Source of the DNA: Taudactylus pleione
Lineage: Eukaryota > Chordata > Amphibia > Anura > Myobatrachidae
Length of the DNA: 64,000 bases
Assembly (NCBI GenBank): GCA_031769625.1
Contig: JAUIMM010001423.1
Coordinates: forward strand, 391,001 to 455,000
Direction: 5' to 3'
Part shown: positions 1-8,601 of the stretch, in pieces
Numbering within the stretch: position 1 is the stretch's first letter
Layout of the letters: every line of letters starts with the position of its first letter
The notes under the pieces: model-generated
What the model saw: the letters and a program-made list of their open reading frames with translations, nothing else
Databases searched by the model: none
What the model was told of the DNA's origin: nothing
Position numbers and translations under genes: made by a program

Positions 1-52
1 CACTGCTAGAGTCTGTCATTTGTTGTTGACAGGAGTGCTGCACCTCCCGCTG
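1..52 (+). mobile_element. possible 3' tail of a fifth Penelope-like element
   Basis: Only the last bases before a (TA)n tract are in the window. A GGAGTGC box at 32-38 is followed about 14 bases later by ATATATA. The four PLE families to the right all end with (G)AGTGCC, 11-16 bases and then (TA)n, so this may be the end of another family. Most of the element lies outside the window and the box is imperfect (GCT for GCC). Weak call. Confidence 0.3.
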
Positions 53-92
53 CATATATATATACATATATATATATATACTGTATATATAT
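53..92. repeat. (TA)n microsatellite at PLE1 left border
   Basis: Interrupted TA repeat directly abutting the inverted left arm of PLE1. Every PLE-derived unit in the first 15 kb has such a tract on at least one side. Confidence 0.85.
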
Positions 93-155
93 ACTTCAGC
101 AAATAAAGCAGCACTCAGGAGAATGTAGACTTCGTGAAACACATGAAAAGTTTAT

Positions 156-207
156 GTTATCATCATCAATGTTTCGGGGATGTGCTCCCCTTCCTCAGGA
201 CAATAAC
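156..207 (-). ncRNA. type I hammerhead ribozyme motif, PLE1 left arm
   Basis: On the minus strand: core CTGAGGA (198-192; position 7 of the hammerhead core is variable), one extra A, stem II GGGG/CCCC with a 7-base loop, GAAAC (175-171), then AUU with predicted cleavage before G167. Flanking GUUAUUGUC and GAUGAUGAUAAC pair as stem I. Stem III would be only A-C/A-U, so a single molecule folds poorly. The plus-strand copy has ACGTT here, suggesting the original was ACGUU and this copy lost a CpG. Hammerheads are an established feature of PLEs. Activity is not shown. Confidence 0.6.
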
Positions 208-233
208 AAAATTAATGCAATGTGTTACAAACA

Positions 234-241
234 TATTTATA
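234..241 (-). promoter_or_regulatory. TATA box of PLE1 left arm
   Basis: TATAAATA on the minus strand, about 30 bases upstream of the hammerhead motif. A GC-rich block with GGAAGTG-like and CCATGG-type motifs lies just upstream (250-400). The same order recurs in PLE2 and PLE3. Confidence 0.5.
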
Positions 242-1065
242 CACTTGCCCCACACTGAATCTCCCATCAGCGTTGTCCACAGCCGTGCCACCCGAGACCT
301 CCGTCCAGGTACTTCCGGGCAAGAACGTCACTTCCATCCCATGTGACTTGACGTGCCCCAGGGATGTTACCATGGCAATCCTGTAACAACCGTGAATAAG
401 AATATCTTTTAAATAATTCTTAAAATCATCACAAATCAACAAAAATATACATATATAAATATAAAAAACATTATAAGTTACAGAATAGTACTGTAATATA
501 ATTTAAGCTAAAAAACATCTACATAAGTGTCAATATCATATTCAACCTATAATCATGTGTACAGTTGTATATAAAGTGCATTAGTGATAAACTACAAATA
601 TTGTTAAAATTTTGTATAAAACTGTGCAATACAAAATTATTATATTCAGAAAAATACAGTGAGTATAATGCCATTCTCAAGATGTGACCAAAAACCCCCC
701 AAAAATTAAAAAATATATTAAAATACTTATTGACAGTGTGTCCCATAATGAAACTTATCCATATAATGCCTAGGCATAACCACTACACAGAAATGCTTAT
801 TTTTGTTGATAAAAGAAACCAATGGTCCAAATGACCAAATAAATACAGATAATGTGCAAAACTGTAGATTAATGTAACAGCCACCTAGATTTCCTTAATA
901 ATCTGCTCATAAAATATTGATGTCTACAGATTCTAGCATTACAAATATTTTACATGAAGTCTACAATCCCATGATTATGTCATCAAATAATATATATCAT
1001 AAACACCTATTTATCATATAAAATATGAAATGTAACATATATCATTAAATAAAATTAATCAGACC

Positions 1066-1480
1066 TAAAGATTCATTAAGACCCTTGGGTCTCAACATGT
1101 CTAGACGAAAAATCCACCGGGATTCTAATTGAAGCAATATTTTAGATCTGTTGCCCCCCCTCTGGAATTCAGGGACATGGTCCACTATTTTGTATCTTAA
1201 TGTGGCCATACTATGTTTGCTTTCAACAAAATGTCAGGATACCGGCTGATCCTCCGTCATTGTCTGTAAAGCTGTGTGAATTGCTAGCCTATGTTGGGCC
1301 ATCCTGACTTTGAATTGACAATCAGTTTTCCCAACATAGTATTGTCCGGAAGGACACATGATGACATAGATTACGAATTTAGAGCTGCAAGTAAGTGGCC
1401 ATTTAATCTTATATTTTTTACCAGTATAAGAATGTGATATTTCATCACCTGTAACAAGATAATTGCAAGTGATGCATCTG
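1066..1480 (-). pseudogene. PLE1 GIY-YIG endonuclease fragment
   Basis: Minus-strand codons give the second half of the Cys/His finger (CITCNYLVTGDE, then H..YTG), a GIY-YIG core (FVIYVIMCP, then YYVGKT) and the R..QHR segment. An open frame covers 1234-1480; the C-terminal tail (SRWIFRLDMLRPKGLNE-type, about 1080-1170) continues in another frame. This domain makes the nick at which PLE reverse transcription is primed. Upstream RT codons are replaced by unrelated sequence, so the fragment is not expressible as an enzyme. Confidence 0.75.
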
Positions 1481-1927
1481 CTTGAATCTGGCGCACAAGA
1501 GAAAATAATATATAATATTAATATATAACTTTTATTAATCAATACATTAAAAATGTCCCCATGCAGGGGAAATAAACATTGAAAAATAAGGAGTAAAATA
1601 ATTATTAAACAAGACACACATATTTAGTAAAAAGTCCGGTCCACTAATGTATTGTTGGTAATATCGGGTAATTATATACCTAGATATAATGTAGGAATAT
1701 ACTGATTGAGGTATTAGAAATACCTAGGCAAAAAACACAATAATAATAGAGTTTAAATATGTATCTATATATTTGCCTACTATTGGCTAATAATGCCTGA
1801 ATGTATCTACAGTATATAATTAATTCCCATTCCTAATAGGTGCTATGAATAGATGGTGGTCAAAAATTAAATCTTATGTCATTGGATTAGCAAATTAAAA
1901 TGCATTGTTGTTTGAACACCTTAAATA

Positions 1928-2211
1928 AAAATATTAATTGAACTGTGTCTGAGTTTCACTATATTTTAATTCATATATTCATAGATGTAAATATTATATA
2001 TAATATAGCTGCTCAGAACGCTCTGCAATTTATTAAATCAATAGTAGTCAGAGATTCAGACTGTCTCACTGAAATAGTAAATAAGTAGCAATATGTTGTT
2101 ATTTATGCATTTAAAATAAAGATATTGGTTGAACTGTGTCTGAGTTTCACTATATTTTAATTCATATATTCATAGATGTAAATATTGTATATAATATAGC
2201 GCTCAGAACGC
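1928..2211. repeat. pair of ~90-bp direct repeats inside the PLE1 left arm
   Basis: Two near-identical blocks (about 1928-2025 and 2115-2213) begin TTGAACTGTGTCTGAG and end GCTCAGAACGC. The second ends exactly where PLE protein homology starts again (about 2205). They lie in the 0.7 kb stretch that replaces the RT palm region. It could be a separate small insertion or a rearrangement footprint; I do not recognise the family. Confidence 0.6.
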
Positions 2212-2640
2212 CACCGTAGGATCCTTATCTAATATGCTATAAGTCTCAGTGTCATTCAATAATAGGTGACATTCGGAGATATACACCACCGTGTCCTGTA
2301 TAACAATGGACCCTCCCTTGTCCCTTGTCCGCATTATGAATAACAATGTCCTGTCTGTTTCCCAAATCCTTCAAAGCCCTTTGTTCGCCCTGAGTAAGAT
2401 TATGGAATAATGGAGTGTCTGTTTTTGGCCTGCCATCTCCAATAAATGATGGTAAGTTTTCAATGAGGCATTTGTGGACATGGGGTCAAACCTTGATTTG
2501 CGACCCAACTTTTTGATGGTATTAGGTATCACTATATTAGAAGGGGGAGTAGGGTGTTTATCAAAATATTCCCTTAATTTTAATGACTGGTTCAGTTTGT
2601 ACATATCTGCAAACACTTGATTAAAATTGTCACGCTTGGC
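2205..2640 (-). pseudogene. PLE1 N-terminal and RT motif 1 fragment
   Basis: The minus strand encodes a PLE-type N-terminal region (PPSNIVIPNTIKKLGRKS at about 2510-2565, then FDP) followed by HNADKG, which matches the PLE RT fingers motif, then a frameshift into GSIVIQDTVVYISE and DKDPT (about 2215-2310). One frame is open over 2371-2721, but its first residues come from the neighbouring insertion. Homology ends near 2205 at the direct repeats and near 2640 at the TGTCA end of the inserted element. Broken, not functional. Confidence 0.7.
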
Positions 2641-3834
2641 GCTGGGGGAGTGGAAACTCTGGGTCCGGGTTGCAGGAGGAAACGAAGGCGAGGGGCCTGG
2701 ATATATGTTCTCCTCATCCACAGCTCTCGAGTGTTGATGAGACCTGGGAAATGGTGCGGAGTCTAACCCACAGGATGGTGTTCACCAGTGACCCCTCCAA
2801 TCGGGATTTGGGCTTAGCTGCACCCTGTGAGCAGGTCGCGGTCCTTTGACCAAGTACCCGAGCTCAGTGGGAATTGGAGACACAAATAACCGTGGCCCTA
2901 ATAAGAGATGCCTAAGGTTTAAGGCACTGTGGAGTGATCCACAAACAACGTAAAGAAGTCTGGCAATACTGTAGCACAAAGTTCACTAGTGACACGTTTA
3001 ACACACAGGCAGATATGGTAATTCACTGTTGTATGAAGTTCACTAGAGGCTCGTTAGCACACAGGCAGCTGGTAATTAACTGTTGCACCTGGTTCACTAG
3101 AGACTTGTTTAGCACACAGGCAGATGGTAATACACTGTTGCATGAAGTTCACTAGAGACACGTTTAGCACACAGGCAGATGGTAATTCACTGTTGCACAA
3201 GGTTCACTAGAGACACGTTTTAGCACACAGGCAGATGGTAATTCACTGTTGCACAAGGTTCACTAGAGACACGTTTAGCACACAGGCAGATGGTAATACA
3301 CTGTTGCAAGAAGTTCACTAGAGACACGTTTAGCACACAGACAGATGGTAATACACTGTTGCAAGAAGTTCACTAGAGACACGTTTAGCACACAGACAGA
3401 TGGTAACTCACTGTTGCACAGGGATCACAGTAACGTCTTGGCACACAGGCAGAGATGGAACACACTGTAGAGGAAATAGAATGCCAGGAACCTGGACCGG
3501 AACTCAACTAGGGACTAGGAGACAACCGTTGTTCAGGCAGTTTGCAGAAAGGTGGAAGCAGACTATATACCCCACAGAACCCTTTGATAGGTGCACAGCG
3601 ATCAGCTGACACTCACCTATCCCAGGCCAGAAGTACAGTCACATGGGCCAACTGACATGGCGGCGCCCATGCCGGGAACCCCGAGTCCAGACACCGGACC
3701 GCCCACAGTCCCCTACGCATGGGGAGAATGCTCAGCGTCTTCTCAGCCGCCGCGCCAGCTGCCCGACCGCCCGGGAGATCAAAGGAAGCCGGTGAGGAGG
3801 TAAGGCTGCGCTGATCCCCGGCAGAGCCCTGACA
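2635..3834. mobile_element. 1.2 kb element with TGTCA...TGACA ends between the PLE1 arms
   Basis: Left end TGTCACGCTTGGCGC, right end GCAGAGCCCTGACA. The termini are short imperfect inverted repeats and fit a TG...CA LTR-like border. AAAT borders both sides, a weak hint of target duplication. The interior shares a segment (GAGTCTAAC..., GGACCCC, CTTAGCTG, GAGCAGGTCG) with 36140-36270, so it is a dispersed family. It holds a 55-bp minisatellite and no coding sequence I trust. Solo LTR or non-autonomous DNA element cannot be separated from sequence alone. Confidence 0.45.
2981..3440. repeat. ~55-bp minisatellite, about 8.5 copies
   Basis: Units start with GTTCACTAG at 2981, 3038, 3092, 3147, 3202, 3258, 3313, 3368, and a degenerate one at 3423, giving a 54-57 bp period. 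Each unit contains GTTTAGCACACAGGCAGATG and CACTGTTGCA. There are no unique spacers, so this is a minisatellite and not a CRISPR array. Confidence 0.9.
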
Positions 3835-3839
3835 CAAAT

Positions 3840-5116
3840 AATGTGATGTATAAGGGACCAAATGTAGATTTCTTTCTGTTGTTGAAGTTTACCCTTAGCC
3901 ATAATTTTTTTCTTTTCAATGGTACATTCTACAGGCAAAAAAAGGGCTGTGCCATGGGATCGGTGGTGGCTCTGGCCTTTGCCAATTCCTACATGTGGGA
4001 GATAGAGTGGAATTTGTTTTTCAAAGATAGCAACATCAGTGGTCTGATTTTTTTGTACTATCGCTACATTGATGATCTTTTGCTGTGAAGCTGGGTGAGG
4101 CACAACAATTGGAAGAATTGGTCCGTATACAAAATGTATCTGATTAGCCCAGTTAAACTCACAGTGAACATCAGTGACTCTGAAATCTGTTTTTTTGGAT
4201 ATTCTGATTAAATTATCGGAAGGTAATATTATAACCAGCTTATATACTAAACCTACAGATCGAAATACGTTGTTAAGACCACGGTCCGCAGTGAAAGGGT
4301 TGCCATATTCGCAATTCCTAAGGGTCTGTCGAGTATCCAATGTTAGAATAGACACAGAAAAACAGCTTAACCAGATGATAGAAAAATTCTGTGACAGGTT
4401 ATCCTTTAAAAGATTTATTGAAAGCTAAAGATAAGGATCTGTCCATGCATAGATCAGATCTATTAAGACCCAGAGAGAAGAAGGACATGAAAAATGTCAT
4501 CCCGTGGGTCAATGAATATAATTCTAGATGTATATATACCGCAAAGGAGGCTAAAAGATTATGGCCCATGGTTTCAACAGACCCTGATTTGGGTTCCTTA
4601 CGTAAATCTAGAATCATGCCTAGCTACAAACTAGGCAGAAACATCAGGGATATAGTAATGAAGACAGATGTAGGCAGATTCAAGAAGATGCCTACTCATT
4701 TCCTGAGCCGCAGAAATGGATGTTTTAAATGTTTAGGCTGCATCACTTGCAATTATCTTGTTACAGGTGATGAAAAATCACATCCTTATACTGGTAAAAA
4801 ATATAAGATTAAATGGCCACTTACTTGCAGCTCTAAATTCGTAATCTATGTCATCATGTGTCCTTGCAGACTATCCTATGTTGGGAAAACTGACTGTCAA
4901 TTCAAAGTCATGATGGCCCAACATAGGCTAGCAATTCACACAGCTTTACAGGCAATGACGGGGGATCAGCCGGTATCCCGACATTTTGTTGAAAGCAAAC
5001 ATATTATGGCCACATTAAGATACAAAATAGTGGACCATGTCCTTGAAAATCCCAGAGGGGGGGCAACAGATCTAAAATGTTGCTTCAATCAGAATCCCGG
5101 TGGATTTTTCGTCTAG
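3840..5116 (+). pseudogene. PLE1 RT-GIY-YIG polyprotein fragment
   Basis: Frames over 3843-4088, 4174-4428 and 4391-5116 read one after another along a PLE protein. Visible parts are the RT palm (GCAMGSVVALAFANSYM, then YRYIDDLLL with the catalytic Asp pair), the thumb (FLDILIKL, SLYTKPTDRNTLL), a linker with a Cys/His finger (CFKCLGCITCNYL, SHPYTG) and GIY-YIG (FVIYVIMCPC, YVGKT, HRLAI). Breaks are a stop and shift after YIDDLLL at 4088, a shift near 4410, and a shift near 5070 that loses the usual WIFRLD-type C-terminus. RT fingers and N-terminus are absent. Confidence 0.8.
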
Positions 5117-5968
5117 ACATGTTGAGACCCAAGGGTCTTAATGAATCTTTAGGTCTGATTAATTTTATTTAATGATTTATGTTACATTTCATATTTTATA
5201 TGATAAATAGGTGTTTATGATATATATTATTTGATGACTAAATCATGGGATTGTAGACTTCATGTAAAATATTTGTAATGCTAGAATCTGTAGATATCAA
5301 TATTTTATGAGCAGATTATTAAGGAAATCTAGGTGGCTGTTACATTAATCTACAGTTTTGCATATTATCTGTATTTATTTGGTCATTTGGACCATTGGTT
5401 TCTTTTATCAACAAAAATAAGTGTTTCTGTGTAGTGGTTATGCCTAGGCATTATATGGATAAGTTTCATTATGGGACACACTGTCAATAAGTATTTTAAT
5501 ATATTTTTTCCATTTTTGGTCACATTTTGATTATGGCATTATACTCACTGTATTTTTCTGAATATAATAATTTTGTATTGCACAGTTATATAGAAAATGT
5601 TAACGATATTTGTAGTTTATCACTAATGCACTTTATATACAAATGTACACATGATTATAGGTTGAATATGATATCGACACTTTTATGTAGATGTTTTTTA
5701 GCTTAAATTATTTTACAGCACTATTCTGTAACTTATAATGTTTTTTTATATTTATATATGTATATTTATGTTGGTTTGTGATGTTTTTAAGAATTATTTA
5801 AAAGATATTCTTATTCACGGTTGTTACAGGGTTGCCATGGTCACGTCGCTGGGGCCCGTTGAGTCACATGGGACGGAAGTGACATTCTTGCCCGGAAGTG
5901 CCTGGATGGAGGTCTCGGATGGAGTGGCTGTGGACAACGCTGATGGGAGAATCAGTATGGGGTAAGCG

Positions 5969-5976
5969 TATAAATA
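5969..5976 (+). promoter_or_regulatory. TATA box of PLE1 plus arm
   Basis: TATAAATA, preceded by a GC-rich block (5830-5960) that holds GGGTTGCCATGGTCAC (X-box-like) and GCCCGGAAGTG (ETS-like). It lies 25-30 bases upstream of the hammerhead remnant. Confidence 0.5.
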
Positions 5977-5999
5977 TGTTTGTTACACATTGCACTAAT

Positions 6000-6050
6000 T
6001 TTGTTATTGTCCCCAAAACGTTGATGAGGATAACATAAACTTTTCATGTG
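6000..6050 (+). ncRNA. degenerate hammerhead motif, PLE1 plus arm
   Basis: Stem I sequence TTATTGTC and the 3' half AAAACGTTGATGAGGATAAC align with the left-arm ribozyme, but the CTGAGGA core and stem II are deleted. It keeps ACGTT at the cleavage position, which helps infer the ancestral motif. Cannot self-cleave as it stands. Confidence 0.5.
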
Positions 6051-6073
6051 TTTCACGAAGTCTACAGTCTCGT

Positions 6074-6174
6074 GAGTGCCGCTTTGCCGCTTTATTTGCT
6101 GAAGTATATGCTTGGGGCTAGTCCCCTGATAGAGGGCACCGGAGCAAGTTACCCCAAGGGAGGTCCGGAGTGCC
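6074..6174 (+). other. PLE1 terminal module GAGTGCC / GGCAC / GTGCC
   Basis: GAGTGCC at 6074-6080, internal TATAT at 6105-6109, GGCAC at 6135-6139 and GTGCC at 6170-6174 (30-base loop), then 16 bases to (TA)n. GGCAC can pair with either GTGCC. The same layout ends PLE2, PLE3 and PLE4. Confidence 0.6.
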
Positions 6175-6185
6175 GGAGCACATTG

Positions 6186-6189
<4 letters not shown>

Positions 6190-6220
<31 letters not shown>
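6190..6220. repeat. (TA)n between PLE1 and PLE2
   Basis: Uninterrupted TA run of about 30 bases, bordered left by the PLE1 3' end and right by the inverted arm of PLE2. Confidence 0.95.
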
Positions 6221-6221
<1 letters not shown>

Positions 6222-6339
6222 CAACGAACTGTCTCTCCCTATTGAGGTGTAACAACCCCCAGGAAAAAACAACACAGGAGGCACTCCCTTAGAAAAACAA
6301 GAAAACGTGTAATATACTTAAATCATGGTGAACAAAAGG

Positions 6340-6392
6340 TACAGCAGCATGTCGACGTTTCAAGGTCCATAGACCTTTTCATCAGGACTGTA
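6340..6392 (-). ncRNA. hammerhead ribozyme, PLE2 copy A
   Basis: Minus-strand copy of the B and C motif with core CTGATGA, 6-bp stem II closing a TATG loop, GAAAC and GTC/GAC. No change in core or stems relative to B and C. Confidence 0.7.
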
Positions 6393-6423
6393 TAACTGGT
6401 GAGAAAGATAAAGTGACTAGTGC

Positions 6424-6672
6424 TTACCTTAAATATGGTGCTGTGTAGGTGTGAAGGTGCTGAAAGGATAGGGCGGCCAGCACGGGCGTCCCTGCCACGA
6501 GCTCCAGCGCGGCATCCGGCGGAAGCAGGGAACTCCTGAGTGGGTAACCTAGCAACGCAGACGCTCGGCTGGTGACGTCACAGGGGGTGCCCCGGCAGCC
6601 GCGAGTAGTGATGAGACAAAGGAGATGTGAAATGTAGCAGCCGCTACGTGCAGGCTGTGAAAAGCAAAACAA
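6424..6672 (-). promoter_or_regulatory. PLE2 copy A GC-rich promoter block
   Basis: GC-rich island in an AT-rich element with a perfect CRE palindrome TGACGTCA at 6573-6580 and an RFX-like GGTAACCTAGCAACG beside it. An 82-codon frame is open here and in B and C at the same place, but it has no recognisable domain and may be a by-product of low stop frequency in GC-rich DNA. Confidence 0.4.
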
Positions 6673-6691
6673 TGAAATACATAAAAGTACT

Positions 6692-7141
6692 ATGTTAAAA
6701 ACAAATGATTATTACAGTGCTGGTTGTTACAAATGTTCATCATGTACTACCTGCAACTACATGGAGAGTGGCCACTATTTTAAACACCCACATACGGGTT
6801 ATATATTTCCCATACGTCACGTGCTGACTTGTACGTCTCAATTTATTATCTACATGATTATGTGTCCATGCAGTCTTTTCTACGTTGGTCAAACTACACG
6901 TACGTTCCATGAGCGGATGGCTCTACACAGGTCGGCGATTAGAGCAGCCCTTTCGGGCAAAGAGATGGAACAACCTTTCGCCCGACATTTTAAAGAAGCC
7001 CGACATCAGCTATCCAGTCTGAAGTACAAAATCATCGATCATATTCCAATAGACATTCGCGGTGGAGACCGTGCAATACGTCTGAGTCAATTAGAAGCCG
7101 ATGGATTTTTCGACTTGACACCATTGCCCCACGGGGCTTAA
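6692..7141 (+). pseudogene. PLE2 copy B linker finger and GIY-YIG domain
   Basis: The 149-codon frame starts with about 10 codons from inverted copy A, then reads GCYKCSSCTTCNYMESGH and HPHTG (Cys/His finger), FIIYMIMCPC and FYVGQT (GIY-YIG core), then HERMALHRSAI. Compared with copy C it has one base fewer near 7098, which replaces the normal RWIFRLD C-terminus with DGFFDLTPLPHGA. No RT lies upstream in this copy. It is a relic of the pseudo-LTR and not a gene in its own right, though the finger-nuclease frame is open. Confidence 0.75.
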
Positions 7142-7184
7142 ATGAGAAATTCTCTTGGAACATTTTTTTATAAAAAAAAAATTT

Positions 7185-7560
7185 TCTCTACACTTTCTTT
7201 ACTTTAGTTCGCTTTTTCAACTTTGCATATTAAAGCGTCTGATCTTCTGCCTTCCTTCTTCTCCTTCTTCTTTTTCCTCTTTTCTCTATTATTTTTTCAC
7301 TTTTCTGATTTGGTATCCTCTCTTTCCCCCCCTCCCCTTTCCCCTTCCCCCCCAACCCCCCAACCTCTTTTCTCCCATCTTCTCCCCCCCCTCCTTCCTT
7401 CCCCCTTTTTTCTTCCATTTTCCCTTGTAATTACTTTCTCTTTTCTCTTAGCTGCCTTTCTGGGGTTTTCTTTTTTCTGTTCAACTTCTCTTTTTACATT
7501 CCTTTTGTTTCCTTCCCTGATTTTTGTATATTTTTACTACATCCCATTTATCCTTACTAG
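7185..7560 (+). repeat. polypyrimidine tract in PLE2 copy B
   Basis: About 370 bases almost wholly C and T on the plus strand with runs of Ts and Cs, just after the GIY-YIG codons. The matching tract in copy C is 10725-11065. The open frames over it are compositional artefacts. Confidence 0.8.
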
Positions 7561-7865
7561 GTGATAACTTCATTATTAACGTTTTACAACGTTATCACCT
7601 ATAACAATTGTATTGTTTTTATCATCATCTATTATTATTGACACCTTGGTATCCTTCTTTGCCGCTGCAGCATATTGCTACATGATTCATGAATAATATT
7701 TTATTTTTCAGCATATATATCCACATGCTTTTTTGATACATATCGTTCCTTTTTTCTGTGACCCGTTTTACACACCTCTGCACACTAGCCCTCTCTATTT
7801 GTGTATACATACGCTGTGCACTGTAAAATTCATTTGTTTTTAACATAGTACTTTTATGTATTTCA

Positions 7866-8114
7866 TTGTTTTTCTTTTCACAGCCTGCACGTAGCGGCTG
7901 CTACATTTCACATCTCCTTTGTCTCATCACTACTCGCGGCTGCTGGGGCACCCCCTGTGACGTCACCAGCCGAGCGTCTGCGTTGCTAGGTTACCCACTC
8001 AGGAGTTCCCTGCTTCCTCCGGATGCCGTGCTGGAGCTCATGGCAGGGACGCCAGTGCTGGCCGCCCTATCCTTTCAGCACCTTCACACCTACACAGCAC
8101 CATATTTAAGGTAA
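7866..8114 (+). promoter_or_regulatory. PLE2 copy B GC-rich promoter with CRE and TATA-like box
   Basis: CRE palindrome TGACGTCA at 7958-7965, X-box-like GTTGCTAGGTTACC at 7982-7995 and TATTTAA at 8103-8109. The hammerhead begins about 37 bases after the TATA-like box. In a tandem PLE this pseudo-LTR is the natural promoter of the downstream copy C. Confidence 0.5.
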
Positions 8115-8145
8115 GCACTAGTCACTTTATCTTTGTCACCAGTTA

Positions 8146-8198
8146 TACAGTCCTGATGAAAAGGTCTATGGACCTTGAAACGTCGACATGCTGCTGTA
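8146..8198 (+). ncRNA. hammerhead ribozyme, PLE2 copy B
   Basis: Core CTGATGA at 8153-8159, an extra A (8160), stem II AAGGTC/GACCTT closing TATG, GAAA at 8177-8180, and cleavage triplet GTC with predicted cut between 8184 and 8185. Stem I is GTC/GAC (8150-8152 with 8185-8187), a 7-base bulge on the 3' side, then TACA/TGTA (8146-8149 with 8195-8198). AC and GU of stem III are adjacent with no loop, so stem III can form only between two molecules (ACGU is self-complementary). A strong sequence match; activity is inferred. Confidence 0.75.
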
Positions 8199-8251
8199 CC
8201 TTTTGTTCACCATGATTTAAGTATATTACACGTTTTTTCATTTTTCTAAGG

Positions 8252-8369
8252 GAGTGCCTCCTGTGTTGTTTTTTCCTGGGGGTTGTTACACCTCATTAGG
8301 GAGAGACAGTTCGTTGCTATACATTGTTTAGGAAGGCCCCCCCGTCCTTTATATCGTTCTCAGAGTGCC
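8252..8369 (+). other. PLE2 copy B terminal module
   Basis: GAGTGCC at 8252-8258, internal TATA at 8318-8321, a GGCCC variant where copy C has GGCAC (about 8335), and GAGTGCC at 8363-8369. The copy ends at 8386 and copy C follows with no spacer. Confidence 0.55.
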
Positions 8370-8601
8370 GAACTTTTGCTGTATATGTTATTTTGGGACA
8401 TCTTCACCGCAAGATTTCCCATAGTGTTATGGCACCGACTCTTCTTCTTCCTTTTTTTTTTTTTTCTTGTTTTTTGAGTTTTGTTTTTTGCCTTTTGTAC
8501 CTTTTTTCATTTTTAAGAGACTTTTTTCTTTAAATATCCAAGTTGGAGCATTGCAGTGCACTACTTAATCCCCTCAGCTTAAACACAGCACTTTTTTCAT
8601 T

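Larger units (their letters stand above)
85..2640 (-). mobile_element. Penelope-like element PLE1, inverted left arm
   Basis: Read on the minus strand this carries the N-terminal/RT-1 part of a PLE protein (2205-2640), a stretch that does not match (1480-2205), the GIY-YIG domain (1066-1480) and the 3' region with TATA box and hammerhead motif. From about 93 to 1478 it is a close inverted copy of the plus-strand arm at roughly 4740-6109. The match stops inside the zinc-finger codons before GIY-YIG. The RT palm and thumb are missing, so this arm cannot encode an active protein. Head-to-head and truncated copies are usual for the PLE family; the arrangement here is read directly from the sequence. 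Confidence 0.8.
3835..6190 (+). mobile_element. Penelope-like element PLE1, plus-strand arm
   Basis: 5'-truncated PLE starting inside the RT palm and running through thumb, linker finger, GIY-YIG, a 3' region of about 850 bases with TATA box and degenerate hammerhead, and the terminal GAGTGCC / GGCAC / GTGCC module. It then enters (TA)n. It is the inverted partner of 93-1478, but extends 80 bases further at its 3' end, past the internal TATAT at 6105-6109. Frameshifts make it non-coding. Confidence 0.8.

Noticed and set aside
2981..3440. Regularly spaced repeats suggesting CRISPR
   Set aside because: No unique spacers, and this is a vertebrate nuclear context. It is a minisatellite.
3732..4355. 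207-codon minus-strand frame
   Set aside because: Antisense to the PLE1 reverse transcriptase codons, and spans the border with the 1.2 kb element.
7155..7564. Open frames of 91 and 113 codons rich in Phe, Pro and Ser
   Set aside because: Translation of a polypyrimidine tract; same for 10686-11078.
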